Below, piece after piece: positions 17,645 through 26,668 of a stretch of DNA of 64,000 bases. The notes beneath the pieces are model-generated. The model ran no database searches. It was not told the DNA's origin and saw only the letters and a list, made by a program, of their open reading frames with translations. The number at the start of each line of letters is the position of its first letter. The first letter of the stretch is position 1. The position numbers and the translations under genes were made by a program. Origin of the DNA: Chthoniobacteraceae bacterium (GTDB lineage Bacteria > Verrucomicrobiota > Verrucomicrobiia > Chthoniobacterales > Chthoniobacteraceae); contig CANIWM010000015.1 in assembly GCA_947471505.1 (NCBI GenBank), positions 1 through 64,000 of the forward strand. Reading direction: 5' to 3'.

Positions 17645-18961
17645 TCAGCGCCGATTTCGAAATTTATCGAGCAGCACAGCGCCGAGGATTACGGCGCCTA
17701 GGACTTCCATCTGTTTGTTGGAGCCCACATCCATAAGATTCATGCCGTTTTGAATGACGGCGATGATGAATGCGCCGATGAACGTACCGAACATTTTGCC
17801 TTCACCCCCATTGATGCTTGTCCCGCCTACGATCACCGCCGCGATGACATACAGCTCATACATGTTTCCGTAAGTGGGTGAACCGCTCTTGAAGAGCGAT
17901 GCCTGAATGACACCGCCCACCGCCGCAAGCATCGAGCACGTCACGTATGCGAAGAGGATCACCCGATTCACGGGAACGCCCGACAGTCGGGCCGCCTCGC
18001 GATTACCGCCGACTGCATAAATATAGCGACCAAGCTTCGTGCGCGACATCACGATGTGTGCGATGAGATAAAGCACGAGCATCAGCGTCACCGCGTTTGG
18101 CAATCCGAAGAAATCCGCACCCCGCCCGAGCCATACGAAGGAATCCGGCAACTGATACACCGACTGATTATCGGTAAGGGTCAACGCGCGCCCTCGTCCG
18201 ATGAGCATGAACGCGAGCGTCGCGATGAATGGCGGCACCGCAAACCGGGTGATGATGACTCCGGAAAGAGTGCCGACCAGACCACACGCGATGACCGCGG
18301 CGACGCACGCCCCGATCATCGCTGCCGTCCCAGCGTTCACTCCTCCTCCAAATTCGCGAATGATGAGTGCGGAAATCACCGCAGATAGCGCGATGACACT
18401 GCCGACGGAAAGGTCGATTCCTCCAGTGATGATGACCATCGTCATGCCGATGGCGATAATCGCGATGACGGCGATTTGGTTGGCGATGTTGAGCAGGTTG
18501 TCGGACTTCAGGAACGTCGGTGAGCGATAGCTCTGCGGCGCAATCACGCCGGGTGTGCCGAGTGCGGGAAAGTCGGTTTTGAGGTCCTCGAAAACCGCCC
18601 ATGTGGAAGCAACGCGCGTGCAGGCAACGGCGTCCACTTTCTCACCGGCCGCGCTTAGTTTCACGAGCGACTCGCGTGCGTCCTTCGGTTCGCCTTTCGC
18701 CACTGCGAGCACCTTGCCGCCTGCTGCGGCGAACTCGCGAGCAAGGGCATCGGCAAACTCCGGGTCCCCGGATTGCGTGCTGGCGGCGATGATGATGCGG
18801 GCAGCCTTTCCGTGCTTTTCCTGGATGGCGGCGGCGACCTGTTTTGCGCCGGATTCGCCCGATGGCCACTGCTCTTTCGTGGTGACGACGCTGAAAAATG
18901 CGCAGAGCAGCAGGAGGACGAGCACCATTCCGTAGTCAGCGAGAAAGCGGGATTTCTTCAT
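17645..18961 (-). CDS. Sugar ABC transporter permease (RbsC family) with extra periplasmic domain
   Basis: A 438-residue inner-membrane protein; the start follows the ATPase stop by 4 bp. After the first membrane helix (residues about 9-27) there is a hydrophilic segment of about 120 residues with a Rossmann-like pattern (AARIIIAASTQSGDPEFADALA ... VDAVACTRV). The usual RbsC-type core follows (LNIANQIAVIAIIAIGMTMVIITGGIDLSVGS, VGGNREAARLSGVPVNR, VIVGGTSINGGEGKMFGT). Typical RbsC proteins are about 320 residues, so this insert is unusual. The protein forms the transmembrane pore of the importer encoded by the adjacent genes. It is the last gene of the operon. Confidence 0.9.
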   Translation of the reverse strand: MKKSRFLADYGMVLVLLLLCAFFSVVTTKEQWPSGESGAKQVAAAIQEKHGKAARIIIAASTQSGDPEFADALAREFAAAGGKVLAVAKGEPKDARESLVKLSAAGEKVDAVACTRVASTWAVFEDLKTDFPALGTPGVIAPQSYRSPTFLKSDNLLNIANQIAVIAIIAIGMTMVIITGGIDLSVGSVIALSAVISALIIREFGGGVNAGTAAMIGACVAAVIACGLVGTLSGVIITRFAVPPFIATLAFMLIGRGRALTLTDNQSVYQLPDSFVWLGRGADFFGLPNAVTLMLVLYLIAHIVMSRTKLGRYIYAVGGNREAARLSGVPVNRVILFAYVTCSMLAAVGGVIQASLFKSGSPTYGNMYELYVIAAVIVGGTSINGGEGKMFGTFIGAFIIAVIQNGMNLMDVGSNKQMEVLGAVILGAVLLDKFRNRR

Positions 18962-18965
18962 AAAG

Positions 18966-20456
18966 TCAGGCGACTGCGAGTTGCATGATTTGCTCCTGTG
19001 TCGTGGTACGGCCATCGGCGAACTCGCCGGTCACGCGGCCCTCGTGCATGACGAGAATGCGGTCGGCCATGCCGAGCACTTCGGGCAGTTCGGAGCTGAT
19101 CATCACGATGGCTTTTCCTGCGGCGGCGAGTTCATTCATGAGCAGATAGATTTCAAATTTCGCGCCGACATCGATGCCGCGTGTGGGCTCATCGAAAATG
19201 AGGACGTCGCAGTTTCGAGCGAGCCATTTTGCGAGGACGACCTTTTGCTGATTACCGCCGGAGAGCGTGCCTGCAGCGGTATCCTGCGTGGCGACTTTGA
19301 TTTTGAGCAGGTCGCTGTATTTCGCAAATTCCTCCCGCTCGCGAGCCATCTGGACGAAGCCGCGCCGCGACAACCACGAGAGATTCGGCAGGCCGAAATT
19401 TTCGCGCACGCTGTGCCCGAGGACGAGCCCCTGGAGTTTGCGGTCTTCGGTGAGCAGGCCGATTCCGGCGGCGATGGCGTCACGCGGCTCGCGGATGTCG
19501 AGCGGCTTGCCATCCAGTGAAATCGCCCCGGCTTCGCGTTTGTCTGCCCCGAAGATAAGTCGCACCGTCTCAGTGCGTCCTGCACCGACAAGGCCGGTCA
19601 GTGCGAGGATTTCGCCGCGCCGCACGGTGAATGAAACATCCCGCACCGCGCGTCCACGGCTCAGGCCGGATACTGAAAGCCGCGTTTCGCCAATGGCGGA
19701 GGTTCGCGCGGGGAATTCGTTGGTGAGTTCCCGACCGACCATCATCTCGATCATTGTGCGGCGGTTCAGTTCTTCGATTGGCCGCTCGCCGACGTTTGCA
19801 CCGTCGCGCAGAATGGTGACGCGGTCGGCGATGGTGAAAATTTCGTCGAGTCGGTGGCTGATGTAGATGACGCCGATGCCCTGCTTTTTGAGATCTCGGA
19901 TAATCTCAAACAGCTTCTCAACCTCATGCTGCGTGAGCGCAGCGCTGGGCTCGTCCATGACGATGATGCGCGCATCAAACGCGAGCGCCTTCGCGATTTC
20001 TACGAGTTGCTGTTGCGCCGTGGTGAGGCGTCCGCATGGCGTATCGAGGTCCATCGCGATACCGAGTCGGGCAAACAATTCCTCCGCCCGCTTCCTTTCC
20101 TTACGCTGCGCGATGAATCCGCCGCTCGTGATTTCCTGCCCTAGGAAAATGTTCTCCACGGCGTTCAGCCCCGGCACGAGATTGAACTCCTGGTAAATCA
20201 CCGCCACGCCCGCATTTCGGGAATCCTGCGGCGAGCGGAAGACCGTCTCTCGCCCGTCGATTTCGATAACGCCTTCGTCCGCCAAATGCGCGCCGCCGAG
20301 CACTTTCATCAGCGTGCTTTTGCCCGCGCCATTCTCGCCGAGCAGCGCCAGCACTTCGCCCGCCCGCAGCGAAAGGCTCACTCCACGAAGCGCTTTCACG
20401 CCGGGGAAGGATTTCACGATACCGCGCATTTCGATGAGCGGCGGTCCGTCACTCAT
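18966..20456 (-). CDS. Sugar ABC transporter ATP-binding protein (RbsA/MglA type)
   Basis: 496 residues with two fused nucleotide-binding domains. The first has Walker A GENGAGKST, the Q-loop VIYQEFN and Walker B IIVMDEPSAAL. The second has the degenerate Walker A GLVGAGRTE usual for this family, the signature LSGGNQQKV and Walker B VLIFDEPTRGIDVG. This powers uptake of a monosaccharide-like solute. The start ATG at 20456 overlaps the stop of the AroE-like gene by 4 bp (ATGA), so the four genes are tightly coupled. The substrate is not evident from the sequence. Confidence 0.94.
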   Translation of the reverse strand: MSDGPPLIEMRGIVKSFPGVKALRGVSLSLRAGEVLALLGENGAGKSTLMKVLGGAHLADEGVIEIDGRETVFRSPQDSRNAGVAVIYQEFNLVPGLNAVENIFLGQEITSGGFIAQRKERKRAEELFARLGIAMDLDTPCGRLTTAQQQLVEIAKALAFDARIIVMDEPSAALTQHEVEKLFEIIRDLKKQGIGVIYISHRLDEIFTIADRVTILRDGANVGERPIEELNRRTMIEMMVGRELTNEFPARTSAIGETRLSVSGLSRGRAVRDVSFTVRRGEILALTGLVGAGRTETVRLIFGADKREAGAISLDGKPLDIREPRDAIAAGIGLLTEDRKLQGLVLGHSVRENFGLPNLSWLSRRGFVQMAREREEFAKYSDLLKIKVATQDTAAGTLSGGNQQKVVLAKWLARNCDVLIFDEPTRGIDVGAKFEIYLLMNELAAAGKAIVMISSELPEVLGMADRILVMHEGRVTGEFADGRTTTQEQIMQLAVA

Positions 20457-21298
20457 ACTCCCATCGCCTTCTCCAGCGCCGCACGCATCACCGCTGCATC
20501 GGGATTGATGCCCGTCCAAAACTGCACGCCAACGATACCCTGATTCACGAGCATCCCGAGGCCGTCGATGGCGGTGCAACGGCGGGCGGCAGAGTCGTCC
20601 AGGAAGCGGGTGCGGACCGGACTGAACACGACGTCGGCAGTGATCATTCCTGGCTTCAGTGAATCGAGGTCGAGCGCAAGCCGTGCTTCCGGCGCGTAGA
20701 GGCCGATTGAGGTTCCGTTGATGACTACGTCGGTGCTGGCTGGCACGGAGAAGTCGCCGTTCCAGACGACGAGTTCGGCATCGAGTTTCAGTTTGTCGCG
20801 CAGCAGTCCGACGAGTTCTGATCCCCGCGCTTCCGAGCGATTGACGATGGTAATTCGCTTAGTGCCCGCGAGCCCGAGTTCCACGGCGATTGCCCTTGCA
20901 GCACCGCCTGCGCCGAAGAGCACGACGGACTTCCCGCGCGGGTCGATGGCTGTTTGCAGTGATTTTAGAAAGCCTTTGCCGTCCGTGTTTTCGCCGATGA
21001 GTTTGTTGCCGCGACGGACGACGCAATTCACCGCGCCCATGACTGCGGCGGATTCGCCGAGGCCATCGAGATGCGGGATGACTGTGACTTTGTGCGGGAG
21101 GCTGCAATTAAAGCCGCGAAAGCCCATCGCCTTTGCGCCGCGCACGGCGGCGCCGAGGTCTTCGGGTATCACCTCCATATTGATGTAGCGCCAGTGCAGT
21201 CCGTGATGCGCGAAGGCGGCTTCGATCATCGCAACGGTGGGATTACCCGATGCGCCTTGAGAGATCGAGCCCACAAGCTCGTGAAGAAAGTCAGCCAT
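20453..21298 (-). CDS. Shikimate/quinate dehydrogenase-like protein in a sugar ABC operon
   Basis: 281 residues. The AroE fold is clear: catalytic Lys in NCSLPHKVTV, the Asp in GENTDGKGFL, the NADP loop VVLFGAGGAARAIAVEL with NRSEARG, and the C-terminal GLGMLVNQG. The usual substrate-binding motif SLSP near the N-terminus is replaced by QGASGNPTVAMIEAAF, so the carboxylate-binding serines differ. The gene sits between the binding protein and ATPase genes, with a 1-bp gap on one side and a 4-bp overlap on the other. It is therefore probably a catabolic dehydrogenase for the imported polyol or cyclitol rather than the biosynthetic AroE; this is inference from context. Confidence 0.8.
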   Translation of the reverse strand: MADFLHELVGSISQGASGNPTVAMIEAAFAHHGLHWRYINMEVIPEDLGAAVRGAKAMGFRGFNCSLPHKVTVIPHLDGLGESAAVMGAVNCVVRRGNKLIGENTDGKGFLKSLQTAIDPRGKSVVLFGAGGAARAIAVELGLAGTKRITIVNRSEARGSELVGLLRDKLKLDAELVVWNGDFSVPASTDVVINGTSIGLYAPEARLALDLDSLKPGMITADVVFSPVRTRFLDDSAARRCTAIDGLGMLVNQGIVGVQFWTGINPDAAVMRAALEKAMGV

Positions 21299-21299
21299 G

Positions 21300-22265
21300 T
21301 TACTTGAGCGACGCGTCTTTCTCGCCGTCGGCCTTGCGGTAGAGGCTGGTCGGAATGAGCATCTGCTGCGGCAGCGTCTCACCCTTGGAATGCTTGATGA
21401 GCGCATTCACCATTTCGATTCCCATCTTCTCGGGGAACTGAATCGGGTCGGCGTAAATCTTCCCTTCCTTGATCGCCTGCTTGCCTTCCGGCTGTCCGTC
21501 GAAACCGATGATCAGCACGCTTGTCTTGCCTGCTTTTTCCAGCGCGGCGCGGGCACCGAGCGCTGCGGGATCGTTGATTGCGAAGATGCCGCGGATGTCC
21601 GCGCTTGCTTGAAGCGCATCTTCCGCCGCCTTGAATCCGATGTCTTTCGCGCCGCCGCTCTCCAGCTCGGCGACGATTTCGATTTTCGCGCGGCCGCTCG
21701 CGTTATGCGCGTCGATGACTTCGCGGAAACCTTTCACGCGGAGAATGCACGACTCGACTTGGTTAAATCCAAGCACCGCGATTTTCCCGCCTGCTTCACC
21801 GAGCGCTTCGATCATCGCTTTGCCCGCCTCGCGCCCGCCGCCGAGATTGTCGGTGGAGATTTGCGTGGCGATTTTCACGCCGGGCTCGTTGCACGGGATG
21901 TCCACGGTGAAAACCGGGATGCCTGCTGCGTTGGCTTCTTTGATCACTGTGACGATGCCTTTCGAATCGCACGGGCTGAGCACGATGGCGGCGACTTTCT
22001 TCACGATGAAGTCCTTTACCTGATTGCTCTGCTTCGCCACGTCCTTGTCTCCGCTCACGACGATCGTGTCGTAGCCGTGCTTTTTGCCTTCCGCCGCTAT
22101 GTTGTCGCCGATGACTTTGAAGAATGGATTATCCAGCGTGAGCAGCGAGACGCCGATGGTGCCTTTCGACGCTTTGCCCGGGTTGGCGGCGGAGTCTGCT
22201 TTCTTGTCGCACCCCGTCAGGAATGCGAGCGTGATGGCGATGAGTGTGATGAGTTTTTGTTTCAT
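21300..22265 (-). CDS. Sugar ABC transporter substrate-binding lipoprotein (RbsB family)
   Basis: A 321-residue periplasmic protein with a lipoprotein signal (hydrophobic run then LTGC, lipobox). The type I periplasmic-binding fold follows, with TIGVSLLTLDNPFFKVIGDNI, VVSGDKDVAKQSNQVKDFI, FTVDIPCNEPGVK, GIFAINDPAALGA and IIGFDGQPEG. It is the first gene of the minus-strand operon and presumably the most highly expressed. It delivers a sugar-like ligand to the RbsA/RbsC-type proteins downstream. Confidence 0.93.
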   Translation of the reverse strand: MKQKLITLIAITLAFLTGCDKKADSAANPGKASKGTIGVSLLTLDNPFFKVIGDNIAAEGKKHGYDTIVVSGDKDVAKQSNQVKDFIVKKVAAIVLSPCDSKGIVTVIKEANAAGIPVFTVDIPCNEPGVKIATQISTDNLGGGREAGKAMIEALGEAGGKIAVLGFNQVESCILRVKGFREVIDAHNASGRAKIEIVAELESGGAKDIGFKAAEDALQASADIRGIFAINDPAALGARAALEKAGKTSVLIIGFDGQPEGKQAIKEGKIYADPIQFPEKMGIEMVNALIKHSKGETLPQQMLIPTSLYRKADGEKDASLK

Positions 22266-22318
22266 AATGAGTGAGATTTGAAGTGGCGGAAGCCCATGCG
22301 GAAAACACAGTTCGCGTC

Positions 22319-22455
22319 ATGGAGCGGCGTGCATCCTGCCGCCGCCTTTTTACGCGAAGCGCCAATCGACGTTTGACTACCAACCCCGGAAATTTCGCGC
22401 ACAAAAAGTTTGCGCTTCGCGTGCGGAGACGGCGGCAGGATGCGCGCCGCTCCAT
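22319..22455. repeat. Inverted repeat element upstream of the ABC operon
   Basis: Arms 22319-22343 and 22431-22455 match at 24 of 25 positions (atggagcggcgtgcatcctg...). The interior holds further GC-rich words. The element lies between the binding-protein gene and the mutarotase-like gene, within about 55 bp of the operon's first ATG, so it may affect its promoter. Confidence 0.85.
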
Positions 22456-22524
22456 AACGTCTTTCCGTCGCTTTAGCCCGGCTGTGGGTTTCGCGCGTTC
22501 TTGTGTCTTTCGCGGGGTTGGAAT

Positions 22525-23742
22525 TCACAGCTTCCCAGTTTTGACGAATTCATGCCGCACCGCAGCCGTCGCAGTCTTTCCGCTGGCGGATGTGAAGACG
22601 ACTTCGCCGGGCTTGAACTCCACGGACTTCACCACGTCGAATCCCTCCGGCACCTTCGCGACGCCTTGGATGTAATTTACGCTCGTCGGCTTGTCGGCGG
22701 TGAGTTCCAGCGCGGTGTCCACGCCTTCTTTCGTGAGCACGTTTTCCTTTGTGGATGCCGCAAGGCCGTCGGCGAAGAATGCGGTCACGTCTTCGAGCCC
22801 GAGGCAGTTGTTGCGGCCATTCCACGGGTGTCCGTGGCGTCCGTGATTCTCCATCCAGAAAACGGTCGTCTTCAAAACGGCGGGGTCTTTCAGCGAAAAC
22901 CACACATATCCGGCGTCGGTAAAAGTCGCCGTGGTCCACGCGGGGCTGTTTGTTTTCTCCCACGGCTCATTCGCGAGTTGCACGAGGTCCGCGTAACCGT
23001 AGCGACCCGGCAGGCTCGTGAGATCGGCGTCGGGCGCGTCTTTCCATGCGACGGGAACTTTCGTCAAATCGTCCCACTTCGCGCCGGGAAGCAGCGCTTG
23101 ATACTCGCGACTCTTCGGATCGCTGAAGAGCGACGGGCACGTCATGCCAAAACGAATCGCGCTCGTCGCGATACGCACGGCTCCTTCCTTCTCCGGCATC
23201 GCGAGCGTGGCGTGATGACCGAGCGGCGCGCGTCCGGCGAAACCTTCGATCGTGTTCCGCGAGTAAACGACGTTTTGTCCGTCCACGAGCGAGAGCTCTT
23301 TCGTCACGTGACCTTTGCGGACCTTCGTATCGATGCCCATCGTCAGCGTGGTCACGTCGCCCGCCTTCTTTGTACCCACGACCTTCCACGGGTCGCCGAC
23401 GATTTCGCCGTGCGGCGGATGTTTCTCCCCCGCGACCTCATCGCTGTTTCCGCCGAAGGGCATGCAGAAGAAATCTCCGCGCAGGGTATTGAGGATGGGA
23501 GCAGGCATCTTCGACGGCTTTTCTTCCTGCCACGGGCTGATGTGGTAGGGGCGAACCGGGTTCGCGCTGTCGCGGAAGAAAGTCACGGGCGCCATGTTGC
23601 CGCCGAACTTGGTGACTGCGATTTCGACTTCTTTTGTAGCGACGACGAAACTGGGCTGCGCGTGAATGGTGCGTAGTGCGGTTTCGTCTGCTGCGGACGC
23701 CGCGGCGGTTGCTGCAATGAGCGGGAGGTTCATGAAGAGCAT
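22525..23742 (-). CDS. Secreted galactose-mutarotase-like protein
   Basis: About 405 residues. The ATG at 23742 gives a short signal peptide (MLFMNLPLIAATAAASAAD); 23733 or 23775 are alternatives, none with a strong ribosome site. The protein is beta-rich (FGGNMAPVTFFRD, PYHISPWQEE, GDFFCMPFGGN, SRNTIEGFAG) in a pattern suggestive of the aldose-epimerase (galactose mutarotase) superfold, which is my best guess. No catalytic assignment is made. It lies upstream of the sugar ABC operon on the same strand. Confidence 0.6.
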   Translation of the reverse strand: MLFMNLPLIAATAAASAADETALRTIHAQPSFVVATKEVEIAVTKFGGNMAPVTFFRDSANPVRPYHISPWQEEKPSKMPAPILNTLRGDFFCMPFGGNSDEVAGEKHPPHGEIVGDPWKVVGTKKAGDVTTLTMGIDTKVRKGHVTKELSLVDGQNVVYSRNTIEGFAGRAPLGHHATLAMPEKEGAVRIATSAIRFGMTCPSLFSDPKSREYQALLPGAKWDDLTKVPVAWKDAPDADLTSLPGRYGYADLVQLANEPWEKTNSPAWTTATFTDAGYVWFSLKDPAVLKTTVFWMENHGRHGHPWNGRNNCLGLEDVTAFFADGLAASTKENVLTKEGVDTALELTADKPTSVNYIQGVAKVPEGFDVVKSVEFKPGEVVFTSASGKTATAAVRHEFVKTGKL

Positions 23743-23947
23743 TTTTAGATGTGAGAAGGTGAGGATGGATCCCATTTGAGTTTGGAATCTGAGACTTGGG
23801 CATTCCCGCGACAAGAATCTGTGAAGTCCGGGAGCGGAAAGTTGTCATCACAGATACCCAAGCTGTAAGGGGTATTCTCGCGCTGGAGGAGACCGAAGCT
23901 CTGACGATCGGTTTTCTGCGGAGGGCGGTGCAGGTCCTACATCACGG

Positions 23948-24760
23948 TTAAACAAACAGCAGGGCACCAGGGTCGGTGATGAGGTGGTGTTTCACGAGGA
24001 GGTGGAGGTAGCGCTCGATGGCTGTTTTCCCGCGTTCGCCGACGTCGAAGCGGATGTGCTCAGTGAGGTAGCGGTGGCGGAGTTCTGGGGTCGCACATTC
24101 ATCGTCTGCGACGATCTCCGCGATGCGCTGGATGCCGCTTCTTTTCAAAGCACGAAGGTCATCGGCGACGGCGGGCGGCACGTCGCTGCGCATAGCCCAG
24201 AGGGCAAAGACGAAGGGGAGGCCGGTGCAGCGTTTCCATTCTTCGCCGAGGTCGAGGAGCTGCCAGTCGGCGTTGGCGGGGTTCGTTCGGAACTCGATAG
24301 CTTGATTGCCGATGAGCAAGCGGGCGTCGCCATCGTCCCCATAGTCGGGTTGCAGGTCGTGGAACTCGGCGAGCATCACTCTTAACAGGTGCGCAGAGCT
24401 GAGCGAGGCGGGGTCGAGCGCGATTTTCCGTATCGTAGAAAGTGGGCCGCGATGTGCGAGGAAGACGCTAAAGACGGGACCATCGGAGGCGATGACTGCG
24501 CCATCGACGAGCTGGTAGCCGGGGTGTCGCAGTGCCTCGAAGACGGGGACGAGGGCGATGTCGAGCTGCCCGGCAAAGAGCATCTCCGCGAGCACAGCGG
24601 GATGCTCGAAGACGACCGGCCCGTCGTAGTCGCAGATGAGCGGGCGGGAGTTCAGATACTGGACGCAGCCGACGCGGAGGGAGCGAAGTGTGATTGGTGA
24701 TTGGTGATTGGTGATTGGTCGCAAGCGATGAATGTGCGCGGAAAACACGCTTGCGACCAA
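23948..24760 (-). CDS. mqnA: Chorismate dehydratase, futalosine menaquinone pathway
   Basis: A 270-codon gene. The family motif RVGCVQYLNSRPLI and segments such as ALVPVFEALRHPGYQLVDGAVIASDGPVFSVFL fit MqnA, which turns chorismate into 3-enolpyruvylbenzoate. It lies 21 bp downstream of the MqnE gene on the same strand, consistent with one operon. The only ATG upstream of the conserved part is at 24760. The first 24 or so codons are then read from an inverted repeat (24690-24778), giving an odd N-terminus; GTG at 24748 or TTG at 24724 are alternatives. Which start is used is uncertain. Confidence 0.88.
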   Translation of the reverse strand: MVASVFSAHIHRLRPITNHQSPITLRSLRVGCVQYLNSRPLICDYDGPVVFEHPAVLAEMLFAGQLDIALVPVFEALRHPGYQLVDGAVIASDGPVFSVFLAHRGPLSTIRKIALDPASLSSAHLLRVMLAEFHDLQPDYGDDGDARLLIGNQAIEFRTNPANADWQLLDLGEEWKRCTGLPFVFALWAMRSDVPPAVADDLRALKRSGIQRIAEIVADDECATPELRHRYLTEHIRFDVGERGKTAIERYLHLLVKHHLITDPGALLFV

Positions 24761-24778
24761 TCACAAATCACCAGTCAC
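24690..24778. repeat. Inverted repeat spanning the mqnA start region
   Basis: Arms 24697-24727 and 24748-24778 match at 29 of 31 positions; each contains gattggtcgcaagcg or its complement. The left arm is itself a short tandem of gattggt words. It fills the gap between the mqnE stop (24782) and the conserved part of mqnA, and it supplies the only ATG available to mqnA. Confidence 0.85.
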
Positions 24779-24781
24779 GAT

Positions 24782-25888
24782 TCACAGTCGGCGGTAATAC
24801 GTATCGCGGGCGATGGGCTCGCGGCCTGCCTCGCGGATGGCTTTTTTTAGCGCGGCGATGGATTGGCCGACGGGCGTGGCGGCGCCCGCCATGTGGAAGA
24901 TTTTTTCCTCGAAGATGGTGCCGTGGAGGTCGTCCACGCCGTAGTTGAGGGCGACGGATGCCATCGGCAGGGTGAGGCTGATCCAGTAGGCGGTGATGTG
25001 GTCGAAGTTATCGAGGTAGATGCGGGAGACGGCGAGATTACGCAACTCGTCGAAGGCGGTGGCGCGGACGATGTGGCGTAGCTCGGGGCGGGCGCTCTCG
25101 CTTTCAAATGCGAAGGGGATGAAGCCGGTGAAGCCTGCCGTGATGTCCTGTAGTTCGCGGAGGCGGCGGAGGTGGTCCACGCGGTGCTCGAGGGTCTCAA
25201 TGTGGCCGAAGAGCATGGTGGCGGTGCTGCGCATCCCCATTTCGTGCCATGTCTGGTGGACTTCAGCCCACTCTTCGGCGGTTTCTTTTCCCCGGCAAAT
25301 CTGGTCGCGGACGATGGGGTCGAATATCTCTGCGCCGCCGCCGGTGATGGCTTGGAGGCCAGCGGCTTTGAGGGTGGTGAGAGTTTCGGCGATGCTCGTT
25401 TTGAAGACGCGCTCGGCGAGGTGGCGGATTTCTACGGCGGTGAATGCTTTGATGAAGAGGGCAGGGGACAGCGCGCGCATTTTCGTGATGAGTTCGAGGT
25501 ACCACTCGGGCTTGAGCGAAGGGTGGAGGCCGCCGACCATGTGGACTTCGGTGATGCCGACATCGAGGCCGCGCTTCACGCGGTGGAGGATTTCATCAAC
25601 CGTCATCTCGAAGGCGTGCTCCTCGTTTTTGCGGGCACCAAATGCGCAAAATTGGCAGCGGAGGATGCAGTGGTTGGAGTAGTTGATGTAGAGGTTGTGG
25701 ATGTAGGTGCCGACGTTCCCGTTCTTGCGCTCGCGGATGATGTTGGCGATTGCGCCGAGTGCGTTCAGGTCGCGACTGCGGTAGAGCGTGAGAGCGTCGG
25801 CATCAGTGATGCGCTGGCCCTCGCGCACTTTGTGGTAGATGGGCTGTAGGTCAGCAGGAATGAGTTTCTCGACTCGCATTTGGGGCAT
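24782..25888 (-). CDS. mqnE: Aminodeoxyfutalosine synthase (radical SAM)
   Basis: About 368 residues with the radical SAM motif CILRCQFCAFG (CxxxCxxC) binding a 4Fe-4S cluster. GGLHPSLKPEWYLELI, IKAFTAVEI, GGGAEIFDPIVRDQIC and TATMLFGHIETLEHRVDHL fit MqnE rather than MqnC. It makes aminodeoxyfutalosine from S-adenosylmethionine and the MqnA product. Upstream codons continue to 25996 but would overlap the divergent DUF177 gene, so 25888 or 25879 (MPQ or MRV) are the likely starts. It shares a short divergent promoter region with the ribosomal protein gene pair. Confidence 0.93.
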   Translation of the reverse strand: MPQMRVEKLIPADLQPIYHKVREGQRITDADALTLYRSRDLNALGAIANIIRERKNGNVGTYIHNLYINYSNHCILRCQFCAFGARKNEEHAFEMTVDEILHRVKRGLDVGITEVHMVGGLHPSLKPEWYLELITKMRALSPALFIKAFTAVEIRHLAERVFKTSIAETLTTLKAAGLQAITGGGAEIFDPIVRDQICRGKETAEEWAEVHQTWHEMGMRSTATMLFGHIETLEHRVDHLRRLRELQDITAGFTGFIPFAFESESARPELRHIVRATAFDELRNLAVSRIYLDNFDHITAYWISLTLPMASVALNYGVDDLHGTIFEEKIFHMAGAATPVGQSIAALKKAIREAGREPIARDTYYRRL

Positions 25889-25994
25889 TTTATCCCACAC
25901 GCCCGCAGCCGCGTCGATGGCTTTCGCGTGTTGGGACGTAGGCTCGGCGATTTGTTCGCTGGAGTTCTCCACGGGCTCCGCTACGATACGCGCC

Positions 25995-26444
25995 ATGAAA
26001 GTGCATGTTTTGCAAATTCCGCCCGATGGGAAGCACTACGAGGGCGAGGAACTGAACTCAATTTTGGAGCTGGATGACCCGCGCATGGTCCCGGTCTCGC
26101 CGATCTCGTACTCGCTCGATGTGGGCGTGAACGATGACGGGCTCTGGGCGCACGGGCCTATCGGGGTCGATTTGGACTGCGAGTGCGTGCGGTGTCTGTC
26201 GCGCTTTGTGCTGCCGATCCGGGTGGACGATTTTGCCTGCCATGTGGAACTCGAAGGTAAAGAATTGGTGGACTTGACAGAGTACATCCGGGAAGACATC
26301 TTGCTCGCCCTTCCGGCCCATCCTCATTGTGATTGGGATGGTGAAACTGACTGCAAAGCCAGCTTTACCACCGACCACAGTGCCGTCGAAACTCTCGACG
26401 ACATACGGGATGTCTGGAAGGACCTCGATAACTTGAAACTTTAA
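25995..26444 (+). CDS. yceD: DUF177/YceD family protein
   Basis: 149 residues with the conserved pairs CECVRCL and the C-terminal HPHC...DC region typical of DUF177. In bacteria and plants this family is encoded next to rpmF and is linked to 23S rRNA or ribosome metabolism. The rpmF gene follows after 13 bp, as expected. Confidence 0.9.
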   Translation: MKVHVLQIPPDGKHYEGEELNSILELDDPRMVPVSPISYSLDVGVNDDGLWAHGPIGVDLDCECVRCLSRFVLPIRVDDFACHVELEGKELVDLTEYIREDILLALPAHPHCDWDGETDCKASFTTDHSAVETLDDIRDVWKDLDNLKL

Positions 26445-26457
26445 TTACTGAAATACC

Positions 26458-26637
26458 ATGGGAGTCCCAAAGCGTAAAAAATCCAAGATGCGTCTTCGCA
26501 CGCACAAAGCATCACTCCGCTGGCACGCGCCTTCACTGAATAAGTGTGGCCAGTGCAGCAGCACCATCCGCAGCCATCGTGCTTGCCCGGCCTGCGGCTA
26601 TTACGCCGGACGCCAGGTCTTGACGGTCGGCGCGTAA
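26458..26637 (+). CDS. rpmF: Ribosomal protein L32
   Basis: A 59-residue basic protein (MGVPKRKKSKMRLRTHKAS...) of the large subunit. Two Cys pairs, CGQC and CPAC, form the zinc-ribbon of the C-terminal half. Length and position after the DUF177 gene are standard. A strong hairpin terminator follows. Confidence 0.96.
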   Translation: MGVPKRKKSKMRLRTHKASLRWHAPSLNKCGQCSSTIRSHRACPACGYYAGRQVLTVGA

Positions 26638-26668
26638 GGTTCCGCTCGTTAGCTTTTTAAACGACCCT

